DNA of 64,000 nucleotides from Aurantimonas endophytica (GTDB taxonomy: Bacteria > Pseudomonadota > Alphaproteobacteria > Rhizobiales > Rhizobiaceae). Under the pieces are notes generated by a model. That model was not told where the DNA came from. It made no database searches and saw nothing but the letters and a program-made list of their open reading frames with translations. Below are positions 29,260 through 37,121 of the stretch, one piece after another (within the stretch, counting starts at the first letter, position 1; every line of letters begins with the position of its first letter). The stretch covers positions 597,288-661,287 of the forward strand of contig NZ_JACIEM010000004.1 of assembly GCF_014196845.1 (NCBI RefSeq). Direction: 5' to 3'. The translations under genes and the position numbers were made by a program.

Positions 29260-29928
29260 ATGGGTTGTCACGGAATGGATAGTCTTCTCGAACAGCATTC
29301 GATCATCGTTCTCGCCTACCACGGCGTAGAGCCGATCGACCTCGGTGCGACCTGTGGCGTCCTTTCTATGGCCCGTCGCATCATCCCAAACCTGACCTTT
29401 CAACTTGCGGCCCCCGAAGCCGGCGTCTTCGAGATGGCGAGCGGCGTTCGCGCCATTGCCGACCATTCCTATGCGACATGCCCTGCGGCCGACGTCTACC
29501 TGATGCTCGGCGGTCCGGGGTGGCCGAATGTCGCGGCCGACGAGGCGGCGCTGGGATTCCTGCGCGACGCGGCGACAAAAGGCGTGGTCGCATCCGTGTG
29601 CACGGGTGGCATGATCCTCGCCGCGGCGGGCCTGCTCGATGGCCTCCCGGCCACGACGCGCCGGCAACGCGCGCCGAACGAGGCGACCGCACCGCTGGAT
29701 GCGATGGCGTTGTTAAGCCGCGGCATCAAAGCTGTTCCGGCGGTCTTCATCGATGCTGGATCGATCGTCACGGGCGGCGGTGTGACCCTGGCGATCGATA
29801 CCACGCTGCACCTGATAGCTCGGCGTTACGGCCGCTCCGCGGCGCAGGACGTGGCCCGGCTGATCGAGTACGATCGGGCCTGGGCCGCTAATACGACCGC
29901 GTCCGACTTTCTCGCAGCTGCGTCCTAG
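29260..29928 (+). CDS. DJ-1/PfpI (GATase1-like) family protein
   Basis: The 222-residue protein has the DJ-1/PfpI fold. The N-terminal strand IIVLAYHGVEPIDLGATCGV is followed by the glycine turn LMLGGPGWPN and the nucleophile elbow VCTGGMILAAAG with Cys114. It resembles the GlxA/isonitrile-hydratase-like subgroup without the AraC DNA-binding domain. AAGGGG lies about 10 nt before the ATG at 29260; an ATG at 29275 is an alternative. It is separated from the GGT gene by 132 bp, so it probably has its own promoter. The substrate is unknown; hydratase, glyoxalase or deglycase activities occur in the family. Confidence 0.85.
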   Translation: MGCHGMDSLLEQHSIIVLAYHGVEPIDLGATCGVLSMARRIIPNLTFQLAAPEAGVFEMASGVRAIADHSYATCPAADVYLMLGGPGWPNVAADEAALGFLRDAATKGVVASVCTGGMILAAAGLLDGLPATTRRQRAPNEATAPLDAMALLSRGIKAVPAVFIDAGSIVTGGGVTLAIDTTLHLIARRYGRSAAQDVARLIEYDRAWAANTTASDFLAAAS

Positions 29929-29945
29929 CCGTATCGCAGGTCGCT

Positions 29946-29975
29946 TGCAGACCGAACGCGAACGATGCAGACCGA
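29946..29975. promoter_or_regulatory. Direct repeat TGCAGACCGA upstream of XRE-cupin regulator
   Basis: TGCAGACCGA occurs at 29946-29955 and 29966-29975, exactly 20 bp apart (two helical turns on one DNA face), between the DJ-1 gene stop and the regulator start. It is a candidate autoregulatory site. Confidence 0.35.
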
Positions 29976-30038
29976 CGACGGCTCCGCTTGACGCGAAGGC
30001 CGATGGCATCTCGAGATAGCCGGCGAGGAGGACGATCG

Positions 30039-30641
30039 TTGTCAGAAGCATTGCGGCGAGTTGCGGACGAGGGCATCAGCGAGCAACTGATCATTCTGGC
30101 CGAGGAATTGCGAAGCCACCGCAAGCGACACGGTCTTTCTCTCGAGACGCTAAGCGGCCTTTCCGGTGTCAGCCGGTCCATGATCTCGAAGATCGAGCGG
30201 TGTGAGACCATGCCGTCGACCAACACGCTGTCACGCCTGTCGGAAGCTCTCGGTACGACCTTTTCGCAATTGATGGCGCATCCCGTCGAGCGGGAGATCC
30301 TCGTGATCCCTGCCGCCGTGCAGCCGGTTCTTCGCGACGAGACCTCAGGATTCCAGCGCCGATGCCTGTCGCCGGTCCTTCCGGGCCGCGGCGTCGACTG
30401 GGTCCTGAACTATCTTCCTCCGCAAGGCTCGACAGGAGAATTCGTGGCGCATCGCCGCGGTGTCGAGGAATACATCTACGTTGCCAAGGGGCGACTTAAG
30501 GCGGTCATCGGCGAGCGCAGCCTCGTCCTGGAGAGCGGCGACTCGCTGTATTTCCAGGCCGACGTGACCCACGCCTTCGTCAATGTGGGCTCGGAGGCGT
30601 GTGAGTATTTTCTGATCATCGACAGCTCGCGCCTGCGATAA
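30039..30641 (+). CDS. XRE-family regulator with C-terminal cupin sensor domain
   Basis: The protein is about 200 residues. The helix-turn-helix lies in the N-terminal third (LAEELRSHRKRHGLSLETLS, GVSRSMISKIERCETMPS). A cupin barrel occupies the C-terminal half (HRRGVEEYIYVAKGRLKAVI, LESGDSLYFQADVTHAF). This class (PuuR/SinR-cupin type) binds a small ligand and represses or activates adjacent catabolic genes. I place the start at TTG 30039 because GAGGAGGA lies 6 nt upstream; ATG 30003 is in frame and would add 12 residues. It likely controls the downstream RidA/MOSC/reductase/TRAP genes. Confidence 0.88.
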   Translation: MSEALRRVADEGISEQLIILAEELRSHRKRHGLSLETLSGLSGVSRSMISKIERCETMPSTNTLSRLSEALGTTFSQLMAHPVEREILVIPAAVQPVLRDETSGFQRRCLSPVLPGRGVDWVLNYLPPQGSTGEFVAHRRGVEEYIYVAKGRLKAVIGERSLVLESGDSLYFQADVTHAFVNVGSEACEYFLIIDSSRLR

Positions 30642-30650
30642 ACATCATCT

Positions 30651-30675
30651 TTCCATCGAATGGAATTTAATCCAC
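30651..30675. promoter_or_regulatory. TTCCA/TGGAAT/AATCCAC operator-like cluster before ridA
   Basis: TTCCA-N5-TGGAA (30651-30665) overlaps TGGAAT-TT-AATCCAC (30661-30675). The half-sites TGGAAT and AATCCAC recur upstream of the TRAP binding-protein gene (32810). It is a plausible operator for the adjacent XRE-cupin regulator. Confidence 0.45.
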
Positions 30676-30707
30676 TATCGGTGCCATACCGACCCGTGGA
30701 GAATTCG

Positions 30708-31097
30708 ATGACTGATCGCCGCCCCATCGCCACCGAAAAGGCATCCCCCGCCGCCGGCCCCTATTCGCAGGCCGTCGCCGCAGCGGGCTTGGTCTTCGTT
30801 TCCGGACAGTTGCCGACGGACCCGGCGAGCGGCTCGGTGCCCGACGGTATCGAGGCGCAGACGAATCAGTCCATTGCCAACGTGCTCGCCGTTCTGGAAG
30901 CAGCCGGGGCGAGCGCCGCATCGGTGGTCAAGACCACCGTCTTCCTGAAGGACATGAACGACTTCGCGACCATGAACGGCATCTATGCCGAAACATTCGG
31001 CAACAGCTTGCCGGCGCGCTCGACCATCGAAGTTGCCCGCCTGCCGCGCGATGTCCTCGTGGAAATCGAGTGCATCGCCGTGGCGGGCACCGTCTGA
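30708..31097 (+). CDS. RidA/YjgF/Rid family protein (imine deaminase)
   Basis: The 129-residue protein is of normal family length with the conserved N-terminal segment KASPAAGPYSQAV, VFVSGQLPTDP, and the catalytic-site Arg in LPARSTIEVARLPRDVLVEIE. RidA proteins hydrolyse reactive enamine/imine intermediates to keto products and ammonia in a trimer whose active sites lie at subunit interfaces. GTGGAGAA lies 3-4 nt before the ATG at 30708. The next gene begins 10 nt downstream, so RidA is the first gene of a short operon with the MOSC protein and the reductase, pointing to an imine intermediate in that pathway. Confidence 0.93.
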   Translation: MTDRRPIATEKASPAAGPYSQAVAAAGLVFVSGQLPTDPASGSVPDGIEAQTNQSIANVLAVLEAAGASAASVVKTTVFLKDMNDFATMNGIYAETFGNSLPARSTIEVARLPRDVLVEIECIAVAGTV

Positions 31098-31107
31098 GGG
31101 CGCCGTC

Positions 31108-31614
31108 GTGACAATCTGGTCAGGCGGGCAGCTTCTGAACATCCACATCGCCCCGGCGGCCTCCTACGAGATGGAGGAATTGACGGAAGCGCGGCTGATC
31201 GAAGGCCGCGGCATCGAAGGCGACCGCTACTTTCTCGGCACCGGGACCTATTCGCCCAAGCCGGACGTGCGGGAGGTCACGCTGATCGAGATCGAGGCCC
31301 TTGAGCATCTCGTTCGGAACGACCCGCCGCTCCAGGAGGGGCCGCTGTCCCTCTTGCCGGTCGACCATCGGCGCAACCTGACGACGCGGGGCGTTCCGCT
31401 CAATCATCTGGTCGGCAAGCGCTTTCGCGTCGGCGAGACGATCCTCGAGGGCGGGCGATTGAACTTTCCTTGCAAGTATCTCGAGGAGTTGCTCGGGATG
31501 CCTGTATACCTTCCGCTCTACAACCGATCCGGACTGAACTGTCGGATCGTCAAGGGCGGCACGATACGGCGGGGAGACGCGATCGAGCCAGTCGAGTCGC
31601 ACGGCGTCCAATGA
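31108..31614 (+). CDS. MOSC-domain protein (molybdenum cofactor-binding type)
   Basis: The 168-residue protein starts at GTG 31108 behind TGAGGG. It has the MOSC signature order: LIEGRGIEGDRYF near residue 30, VTLIEIEALEHL, HRRNLTTRGVPLNHLVGKRFRVG, and the Cys-containing segment NFPCKYLEELLG near 123. It ends in SGLNCRIVKGGTIRRGD. MOSC proteins such as YiiM, YcbX and mARC bind molybdenum cofactor, with a Cys as Mo ligand, and reduce N-hydroxylated compounds using electrons from a flavin/iron-sulfur reductase. Its stop overlaps the start of such a reductase (ATGA), so the two are very likely one enzyme system. Confidence 0.9.
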   Translation: MTIWSGGQLLNIHIAPAASYEMEELTEARLIEGRGIEGDRYFLGTGTYSPKPDVREVTLIEIEALEHLVRNDPPLQEGPLSLLPVDHRRNLTTRGVPLNHLVGKRFRVGETILEGGRLNFPCKYLEELLGMPVYLPLYNRSGLNCRIVKGGTIRRGDAIEPVESHGVQ

Positions 31615-32564
31615 CCGCACGCCTCATCATGAAGCTCGTCGTGACGGACCGGCGCCGCGATGCGATCGGCGTCGACGTGATCACGCTTCGCCACCCCACC
31701 CGTCCGCAACTGCCGGAATGGTCGGCCGGCGCGCATGTCGACATTCGTCTCGCCGACGGGAAGATCCGGCAATATTCGCTTTGTGGCGACCCCGCCAATC
31801 GGCAGACCTATGTCGTCGCGATCAAGCGTGAACCGGCTGGCAGGGGCGGCTCGCTCTGGCTCCACGACAACGTGGCCAAAGGCGACGTGCTGCACGTCTC
31901 CGCACCGCGCACCAACTTTTCCCTGGTGGCCGGTTCGAAACGCCATGTCTTCGTCGCCGGAGGCATCGGCGTGACGCCGTTCGCCGCCATGGCCGCTACC
32001 TGCGTCGCCGCCGGGCAGGAATTCGAACTGCACTTCTGTGCGCGGGAGCGGGCCGCCGCGCCATTGCTCGCACGGCTGGAAGAGATCTGTGGCCCGCGCC
32101 TGCACACCTATTTCGCAGATGAGCGGCGCTTCTCTGCGCCAGACCTGTTGGCCGGACTTGTGGATGATGGTCAGACGCAGCTTTATGGATGCGGCCCGGC
32201 GCGGCTGACCGATGGATTGAGAGATGCTGCCAATGCAGCTGGTTGGCCTGACCAGCACCTGCATTTCGAGGTCTTCCAGGCAACCCTCGACGAGAACTTC
32301 AAGCCCGAGCCCTTCGACGTGACGATCGCCTCCACCGGGGAAACACTCCGAATCCCCGCGGACCGGTCGCTACTCGATGTCCTTCGCGAAAGGGGCTTCG
32401 TGCTGCCGGCGTCTTGCGAACTCGGCGTCTGCGGAACCTGCGATTGCGGCTATCGTGACGGGACGGTGATCCACCGCGACGCCGTGCTGGGCACCGCTGC
32501 CCGCCAAGACCGCATGATGCTCTGCGTTTCGCGCGCCCGGGTCCATGTGACGCTCGATCTCTGA
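31611..32564 (+). CDS. PDR/VanB-family flavin reductase with C-terminal 2Fe-2S ferredoxin
   Basis: The 317-residue protein has an N-terminal FMN-binding barrel (RQYSLCGDP near residue 54) and a central NAD-binding domain (VFVAGGIGVTPFAAMA near 112, LYGCGPARLTDGL near 192). The plant-type ferredoxin domain has the Cys set CELGVCGTC followed by MMLC, i.e. C-x4-C-x2-C-x29-C. This is the phthalate dioxygenase reductase/vanillate demethylase reductase architecture: NADH to FMN to 2Fe-2S. The normal partner, a Rieske oxygenase, is absent. The start codon overlaps the MOSC gene stop, so electrons probably go to the MOSC protein. Confidence 0.93.
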   Translation: MTARLIMKLVVTDRRRDAIGVDVITLRHPTRPQLPEWSAGAHVDIRLADGKIRQYSLCGDPANRQTYVVAIKREPAGRGGSLWLHDNVAKGDVLHVSAPRTNFSLVAGSKRHVFVAGGIGVTPFAAMAATCVAAGQEFELHFCARERAAAPLLARLEEICGPRLHTYFADERRFSAPDLLAGLVDDGQTQLYGCGPARLTDGLRDAANAAGWPDQHLHFEVFQATLDENFKPEPFDVTIASTGETLRIPADRSLLDVLRERGFVLPASCELGVCGTCDCGYRDGTVIHRDAVLGTAARQDRMMLCVSRARVHVTLDL

Positions 32565-32809
32565 ACCTGACCTTCCGCTCGGCAGGGTAGCGTGCCGGAA
32601 GCGGCCCGGTCACTCGCGTTCGAGCGGGGTCGGCCAGTTGCTTTCCCCCAACGGTAAAAATTTGAGCGCTTCGGGCGTTCGCTGCGTGAGAATTGCGCGG
32701 TTGAACCCTGTGAGTGAAACGTCCGGCAGCGTCAAAGACCGGAATGCCGTCCCGAGCCATCTTGTTGCTCTTACCAGTCGGAATGGCACACGCCTTGCTT
32801 CTCATTCAG

Positions 32810-32823
32810 TGGAATAAATCCAC
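32810..32823. promoter_or_regulatory. TGGAAT-A-AATCCAC motif upstream of the TRAP operon
   Basis: It lies 24 bp before the TRAP binding-protein ATG, within a 282-bp intergenic stretch (32565-32846) that otherwise shows no gene. Both arms match the motif upstream of ridA (30661), with one base less between them. It is a candidate site for shared regulation by the XRE-cupin protein. AAAAGGGG at 32833-32840 is the ribosome site. Confidence 0.45.
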
Positions 32824-32846
32824 CGTAGAGGAAAAAGGGGTTGGCT

Positions 32847-33923
32847 ATGACACAGACATCGACACGCCTGGCACGGCAATTTCTAGCCGCGACGGCTCTC
32901 ATGTGTTTCGTCGCGCCCGCTGGCGCGCAGGACAGCGCGATCAAGTGGAGCATGCAGAGCTGGTTCCCCAGCAACCTCCCGCAGGCGGGCACCCTCGGCA
33001 AGGAGATCGAGCGCAAGATCGAGGCGGTCTCCGGCGGCAATTTCCAGATCCAGTTCTTCGAGCCAGGGGCATTGATGCCGCCGGCCGAGTGTTTCGACGC
33101 GGTCTCCGCCGGTGCGATCGAGGCGTGCTGGACGATCGCGGCCTACTGGCAGGGCCGCAATCCGGCCTTCTCCATTTTCGCGGCGACACCATTCGGGCCG
33201 CAATGGCCGGAACTGCTCGGCTGGTTCTATGACGGTGGCGGTAAGGAGCTCTACGAGCCGCTCTACAACCAGTTCAACATCCATGGCATGCCGTGCGGCG
33301 GCATGAGCCCGGAGGCGGCCGGCTGGTTCAACAAGGAAATCAATACGGCGGAAGACTTCGCCGGCCTGAAGATGCGCATTCCCGGTCTTGGGGCCGCGGC
33401 GCTCGACAAGGCAGGCGCGTCCACGCAGTTGCTCGCCGCTGGGGACATTTACCCGGCGCTGGAACTGGGAACCATCGATGCGACCGAATTCGCGACGCCT
33501 TCCGCGGACCGCGTGCTCGGTTTCCACGAGGTGGCGGCGAACTATTACTTCCCGGGCTGGCATCAGCCCGCGACCTTCTACGAGCTGATCATCAATCTCG
33601 ACAGCTGGAACGGCCTTTCCGACACGCAGAAGGTGCAGCTCGAAATGGTCTGCGGCGACAATGTTCGCCAGGCGATCGTCGAGGGCGAAAGCCGGCAGTC
33701 CGATGCGCTCGCCTTCTTCGACGAACAGGGCGTGAATGTCGCCCGCCTGCCGGAGGAGGTGCTTGAAGCCCTGAACAACCACTGGCTCGCGGTCGTTGAG
33801 GAATACTCCGCCCAAAGTCCGGAATTCGCGGCGGCGTGGGAATCGCTCGAGACATTTCGGGCCAAGCACAAGCGTTGGTCGGACCTGCAGGAAACCCATT
33901 CACTCGAGTTCCTCAACGACTGA
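32847..33923 (+). CDS. TRAP transporter substrate-binding protein (DctP/TakP type)
   Basis: The 358-residue periplasmic protein has a signal peptide ending ...FVAPAGA|QDSA near residue 27. DctP-family features include WFPSNLPQAGTLGKEIERKI, the ligand-Arg segment DFAGLKMRIPGLGAAALDKAG, and YPALELGTIDATEF. Length and order match extracytoplasmic TRAP receptors, several of which bind 2-oxo acids or other organic acids. AAAAGGGG lies 6 nt before the ATG at 32847. It delivers substrate to the DctQM-type permease encoded next. Confidence 0.95.
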   Translation: MTQTSTRLARQFLAATALMCFVAPAGAQDSAIKWSMQSWFPSNLPQAGTLGKEIERKIEAVSGGNFQIQFFEPGALMPPAECFDAVSAGAIEACWTIAAYWQGRNPAFSIFAATPFGPQWPELLGWFYDGGGKELYEPLYNQFNIHGMPCGGMSPEAAGWFNKEINTAEDFAGLKMRIPGLGAAALDKAGASTQLLAAGDIYPALELGTIDATEFATPSADRVLGFHEVAANYYFPGWHQPATFYELIINLDSWNGLSDTQKVQLEMVCGDNVRQAIVEGESRQSDALAFFDEQGVNVARLPEEVLEALNNHWLAVVEEYSAQSPEFAAAWESLETFRAKHKRWSDLQETHSLEFLND

Positions 33924-33986
33924 TCGCCCGGCGCTCGCGGGCCCTCGGGCTGGCGAGCGCTCCCGTGCCCTTCGAGGACCTGATCG

Positions 33987-34574
33987 ATGCGTTTCCTGCT
34001 CCGGGCCAGCAGAGTGCTGGCGCTGCTCACCAACGGTGTCGGCAAGCTAGCTGCCTGGTGCCTGTTTCCCCTGATGCTGGTGATCGTCGGCGACGTGGTA
34101 ATGCGTCGCTATTTCGCGATCGGTTCGATCCGGCTGCAGGAGTTCGAGTGGCACCTTCACACCGTGCTGTTCATGCTGTGCCTCGGATATGCCTATCTGT
34201 GCGATGCCCATGTCCGCATCGAGCTGGTGCGCGAGGGGCTGGGCGAGCGGGCGCGCCTGTTCATCGAAGCCACCGGCATCGTCTTCCTCCTCCTTCCACT
34301 CTGCTGGGTCATGGTCGACTACAGCGCCGACCTGGTTTCGCGTTCCTACGCGGCCGGCGAGCGTTCGCCGCACCCATCGGGTCTGCCCCATCGCTGGCTC
34401 ATCAAGGCTGTCATGCCGGTCGGCTACGCCCTTCTCTCCTTGAGCGCATTGTCGATCCTGGCGCGCAGCGTCGTGATCCTGTTCGGCACGCCCGAACAAC
34501 GCCAGGCGGCCCGGCTGCTGGTGGCGCCGAACAAATTCGAGGACGAGGCAGCGACGCAGGGTGCACGGCCATGA
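33987..34574 (+). CDS. TRAP transporter small permease (DctQ type)
   Basis: The 195-residue membrane protein has four predicted helices: AAWCLFPLMLVIVGDVVMRR near residue 25, a helix around LHTVLFMLCLGYAYL, another around IEATGIVFLLLPLCWVMV, and one around AVMPVGYALLSLSALSI. The conserved EFEWHLHTVLF segment is typical of DctQ. It partners with the large permease. Its stop codon overlaps the next ATG by 4 nt, so the two subunits are translationally coupled. Confidence 0.93.
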   Translation: MRFLLRASRVLALLTNGVGKLAAWCLFPLMLVIVGDVVMRRYFAIGSIRLQEFEWHLHTVLFMLCLGYAYLCDAHVRIELVREGLGERARLFIEATGIVFLLLPLCWVMVDYSADLVSRSYAAGERSPHPSGLPHRWLIKAVMPVGYALLSLSALSILARSVVILFGTPEQRQAARLLVAPNKFEDEAATQGARP

Positions 34575-35935
34575 TCGTCGAGGCCCTCCCGATCCTGATG
34601 ATCGGCGCGCTCGCGCTGCTGCTCTTCACGGGTTTTCCCGTCGCCTACGTCCTGGGCGGCGTCGGTCTCGTCTTCGCTCTGGTCGGCAGCTCGCTCGGGG
34701 TCTTCCCCTTCGCCCGTTTCCTGATCATGCCGGGACGCGTCTTCGGCGGCATCGCGGAAAACCTCGTCCTCGTGGCCGTGCCGATGTACATCTTCATGGG
34801 CACCGTGATGACGGCCAGCGGCGTCGCGCGGGACCTGCTGATCTGCCTCCAGGTGCTGATGCGGCGGATGCCAGGCTCGCTGTCGCTCGCCGTGGTGGTG
34901 ATGGGGACGATCCTGGCCGCGACGACCGGCATCGTCGGCGCCTCGGTCATCATGATCACCCTGCTCGCCCTGCCGGTGATGCTGGAGCGCGGCTATTCGA
35001 AGTCGCTCGCCACCGGCACGATCGCCGCCTCGGGCTCCCTCGGCATCCTGATTCCGCCGAGCATCATGCTGGTCGTCATGGCCGATCTTCTGGCAACGTC
35101 CGTCGGTGGCCTTTTCGTCGCGGCGCTGCTGCCCGGGCTGCTTCTATCGGCGCTCTACGCCGGGCTGATCGTCCTGACGGCCAAGCTGCGCCCCGAGCTC
35201 GCCCCCCCGATGGCCGACGACGCCGGCCCGCAGAACACCGGCGAACTCGTGCTGCTGCTGTTCAAGGGCTTCATTGCGCCGACGGCGTTGATCGTCCTCG
35301 TGCTGGGCTCGATCATCCTCGGCTGGGCAAGCCCCATGGAAGCGTCGGGCGTCGGTGCCTTCGGCGCGGTATTGCTGGCCGTTCTCAACGGCCGTTGGCG
35401 CTTCCGCTTCTGGAACAGATGCGTCCAGGAGACGGCGGTGACCAACGCCATGTTGTTCATGATCTTCATCGGCGCGACGGTGTTCGCCTTCGTGTTCCGC
35501 GCTCTCGGCGGCGATGAACTGGTGGGAGGCCTGTTCGAGCAACTCGGCCTGGGCCCGTGGGGCGTGCTCATCGTGATGATGCTGATCATCTTCGCCCTCG
35601 GGTTCTTCTTCGAGTGGATCGAGATCACGCTCATCGTGATTCCGCTTTTCGCCCCGATCGTGCGCCTGCTCGACTTCGGCGACCATGTCGCCCAGGCCGA
35701 TGTCATCTTGTGGTTCGCCATCCTGATGGCGGTCAATCTTCAGACGTCCTACCTGACGCCGCCTTTTGCTATAACTCTTTTTTATATGAGGGGAATCACT
35801 CCGCCTAACGTGAAGATGACGCACATGTACAGAGGTGTCCTGCCATTTGCAGGAATGCAAATGATCGCGCTCGCGCTCATCGTCTATTTTCCACAGATTG
35901 CCCTGTGGCTGCCGACATTGGTTTTTTCAGAATGA
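34571..35935 (+). CDS. TRAP transporter large permease (DctM type)
   Basis: The 454-residue protein has about 12 hydrophobic segments. DctM motifs include VAVPMYIFMGTVMTASG, TTGIVGASVIMITLLALP, GTIAASGSLGILIPPSIML, and the C-terminal NLQTSYLTPPFAITLFYMRG. It is the Na+-coupled translocation subunit of the TRAP system. The ATG at 34571 overlaps the DctQ stop. GC drops over the last 150 bases, near the boundary with the mobile-element scar that follows. Confidence 0.95.
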   Translation: MIVEALPILMIGALALLLFTGFPVAYVLGGVGLVFALVGSSLGVFPFARFLIMPGRVFGGIAENLVLVAVPMYIFMGTVMTASGVARDLLICLQVLMRRMPGSLSLAVVVMGTILAATTGIVGASVIMITLLALPVMLERGYSKSLATGTIAASGSLGILIPPSIMLVVMADLLATSVGGLFVAALLPGLLLSALYAGLIVLTAKLRPELAPPMADDAGPQNTGELVLLLFKGFIAPTALIVLVLGSIILGWASPMEASGVGAFGAVLLAVLNGRWRFRFWNRCVQETAVTNAMLFMIFIGATVFAFVFRALGGDELVGGLFEQLGLGPWGVLIVMMLIIFALGFFFEWIEITLIVIPLFAPIVRLLDFGDHVAQADVILWFAILMAVNLQTSYLTPPFAITLFYMRGITPPNVKMTHMYRGVLPFAGMQMIALALIVYFPQIALWLPTLVFSE

Positions 35936-36188
35936 CATCCTGATCTCTGCTGAGAGGCTGGCACCTAACGCAACGACAGTTTGCGCTAAAGGGGCTAGGA
36001 AGAATAGACGAGCCCGACTGCGATGCCGCTATGCTCACCTCGTACGAGATACGGCGGCGTCCTAAATCGTTCACCTGCCACTGAACTGTCACCCAGCGGC
36101 GATCAGAGCCTCGGTCGCTTCGCTCCGCAGCCATTCTTCGGACTGTTTGAAGCTGGAGTTTTCGGGATTCGTCACGACGGCGTACCTG

Positions 36189-36480
36189 TGGTGCCGTCGG
36201 AATGATCAACGAGATCGGGCCTTGTTCCCAACTGCCCCGCGTGGGCGAATCTCGTTTGTAGTATTTGCGCCGATTCTTCAACTTTTCGGCTGCGTCGGCA
36301 GGCAGGAATGAGTGCTGGTAGAGGCGTTCCGCCTGGAAGCGCCCGTTGAAGGCAATGTCCGTCGGCTTGCCGTAAAGGGCGAAGTCGAGATTCACGCGCT
36401 CCGGGTAAGCCTGCAGATCGAGAACACGAGGCAAGATCTCTGCGCCCTGACCGACGCGGATCATCTTGGGATAGCTCTCA
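36189..36480 (-). pseudogene. IS3-family transposase (OrfB) relic, C-terminal part
   Basis: Minus-strand translation reads YPKMIRVGQGAEILPRVLDL, then YPERVNLDFALYGKPTDIAF, NGRFQAERLYQHSFLPADAA and a degraded tail (RRKYYKRDSPTRG, GPISL). This follows IS3 OrfB (YPKxIRVDQGxEF, LDFxxPGKPTDNAFIEAFNGR, ECLNQHWF, YNExRPH). The catalytic Asp of DQG is Gly, the residues around the DDE Glu are deleted, and the N-terminal half is missing. This is a dead fragment; no intact inverted repeats were found by eye. Confidence 0.62.
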
Positions 36481-36700
36481 GCTACACTCAGTGCCTGATG
36501 GAGCTTCACGGTGGAGCCCGCCAATGATGTGAGCCGGATTTGATGGCGATCACAGTCCGCGCGCCGAAGGCAGCTTCCGCCTTGGAATTTCCGGGAGCTG
36601 CCAGTCCGCAATCGACCGACCACGACCGGATGCTGTTGCTCCGATCTGGGAACTGCTCATTTGGTATCGGTGGACCATCAAGATCGCTAGTATCGGAGCT

Positions 36701-36883
36701 CTATGACTCCAAGAGTCGATCTTCAAACGGCGAACGCCCGTTTGCGTGCGCCCTCCTGTGCCCACGGTAATTGCTTCCCGAGGGCCTGCCCGACGAGTCA
36801 CTAGGCACGCGGACGCGCGGATAGTAGACGCCGCTCTTCGGATGCTTCCCGGGACGAGCCATTCGCACCACCATGTGTACCAC
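36701..36883 (-). pseudogene. Truncated tyrosine-integrase N-terminus (DUF6538-like)
   Basis: MVRMARPGKHPKSGVYYPRV followed by RVPSD matches the N-terminal start of tyrosine integrases with a DUF6538-like arm-binding region, read away from the 3' end of the tRNA-Ser gene 60 bp upstream. Similarity ends after about 30 residues and the frame stops at 60 codons. It is probably the remains of an older element that used the same tRNA. Confidence 0.5.
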
Positions 36884-36944
36884 GCGGCGATTGCGAACCT
36901 TACGCTATAGGGCGTAGAGCAAATTCCGTGGCTTATATACGGGA

Positions 36945-37034
36945 TGGCGGAGAGGAAGGGATTCGAACCCTCGATACCATCGCTGGTATACTCCCTTAGC
37001 AGGGGAGCGCCTTCGACCACTCGGCCACCTCTCC
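36945..37034 (-). tRNA. tRNA-Ser(GCU)
   Basis: On the minus strand the acceptor GGAGAGG pairs with CCTCTCC. The D-loop GGCCGAGTGGTCGAAGGC, anticodon arm CTCCC-CTGCTAA-GGGAG (anticodon GCT), long class II variable arm (TATACCAGCGATGGTATC) and T-arm GGGTTCGAATCCC are all present. CCA is encoded. The gene appears intact and separates the integrase fragment (3' side) from the prophage (5' side). Confidence 0.97.
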
Positions 37035-37121
37035 GGGGACGGCAGATGCCCGTATTCAAGGGCTTCGTCAACCCACCATCTGACGCGGGCTTCCGGGCCG
37101 TAACGTGAACATACGCCATTT

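Noticed and set aside
35936..36188. Genes in the gap after the TRAP operon
   Set aside because: Short frames on both strands here show no ribosome sites or family patterns; the stretch is best seen as debris next to the IS3 relic.
37035..37121. Attachment site core by eye
   Set aside because: I could not find a second copy of tRNA-end or spacer sequence in the window, since the right prophage end is missing; no core can be named.
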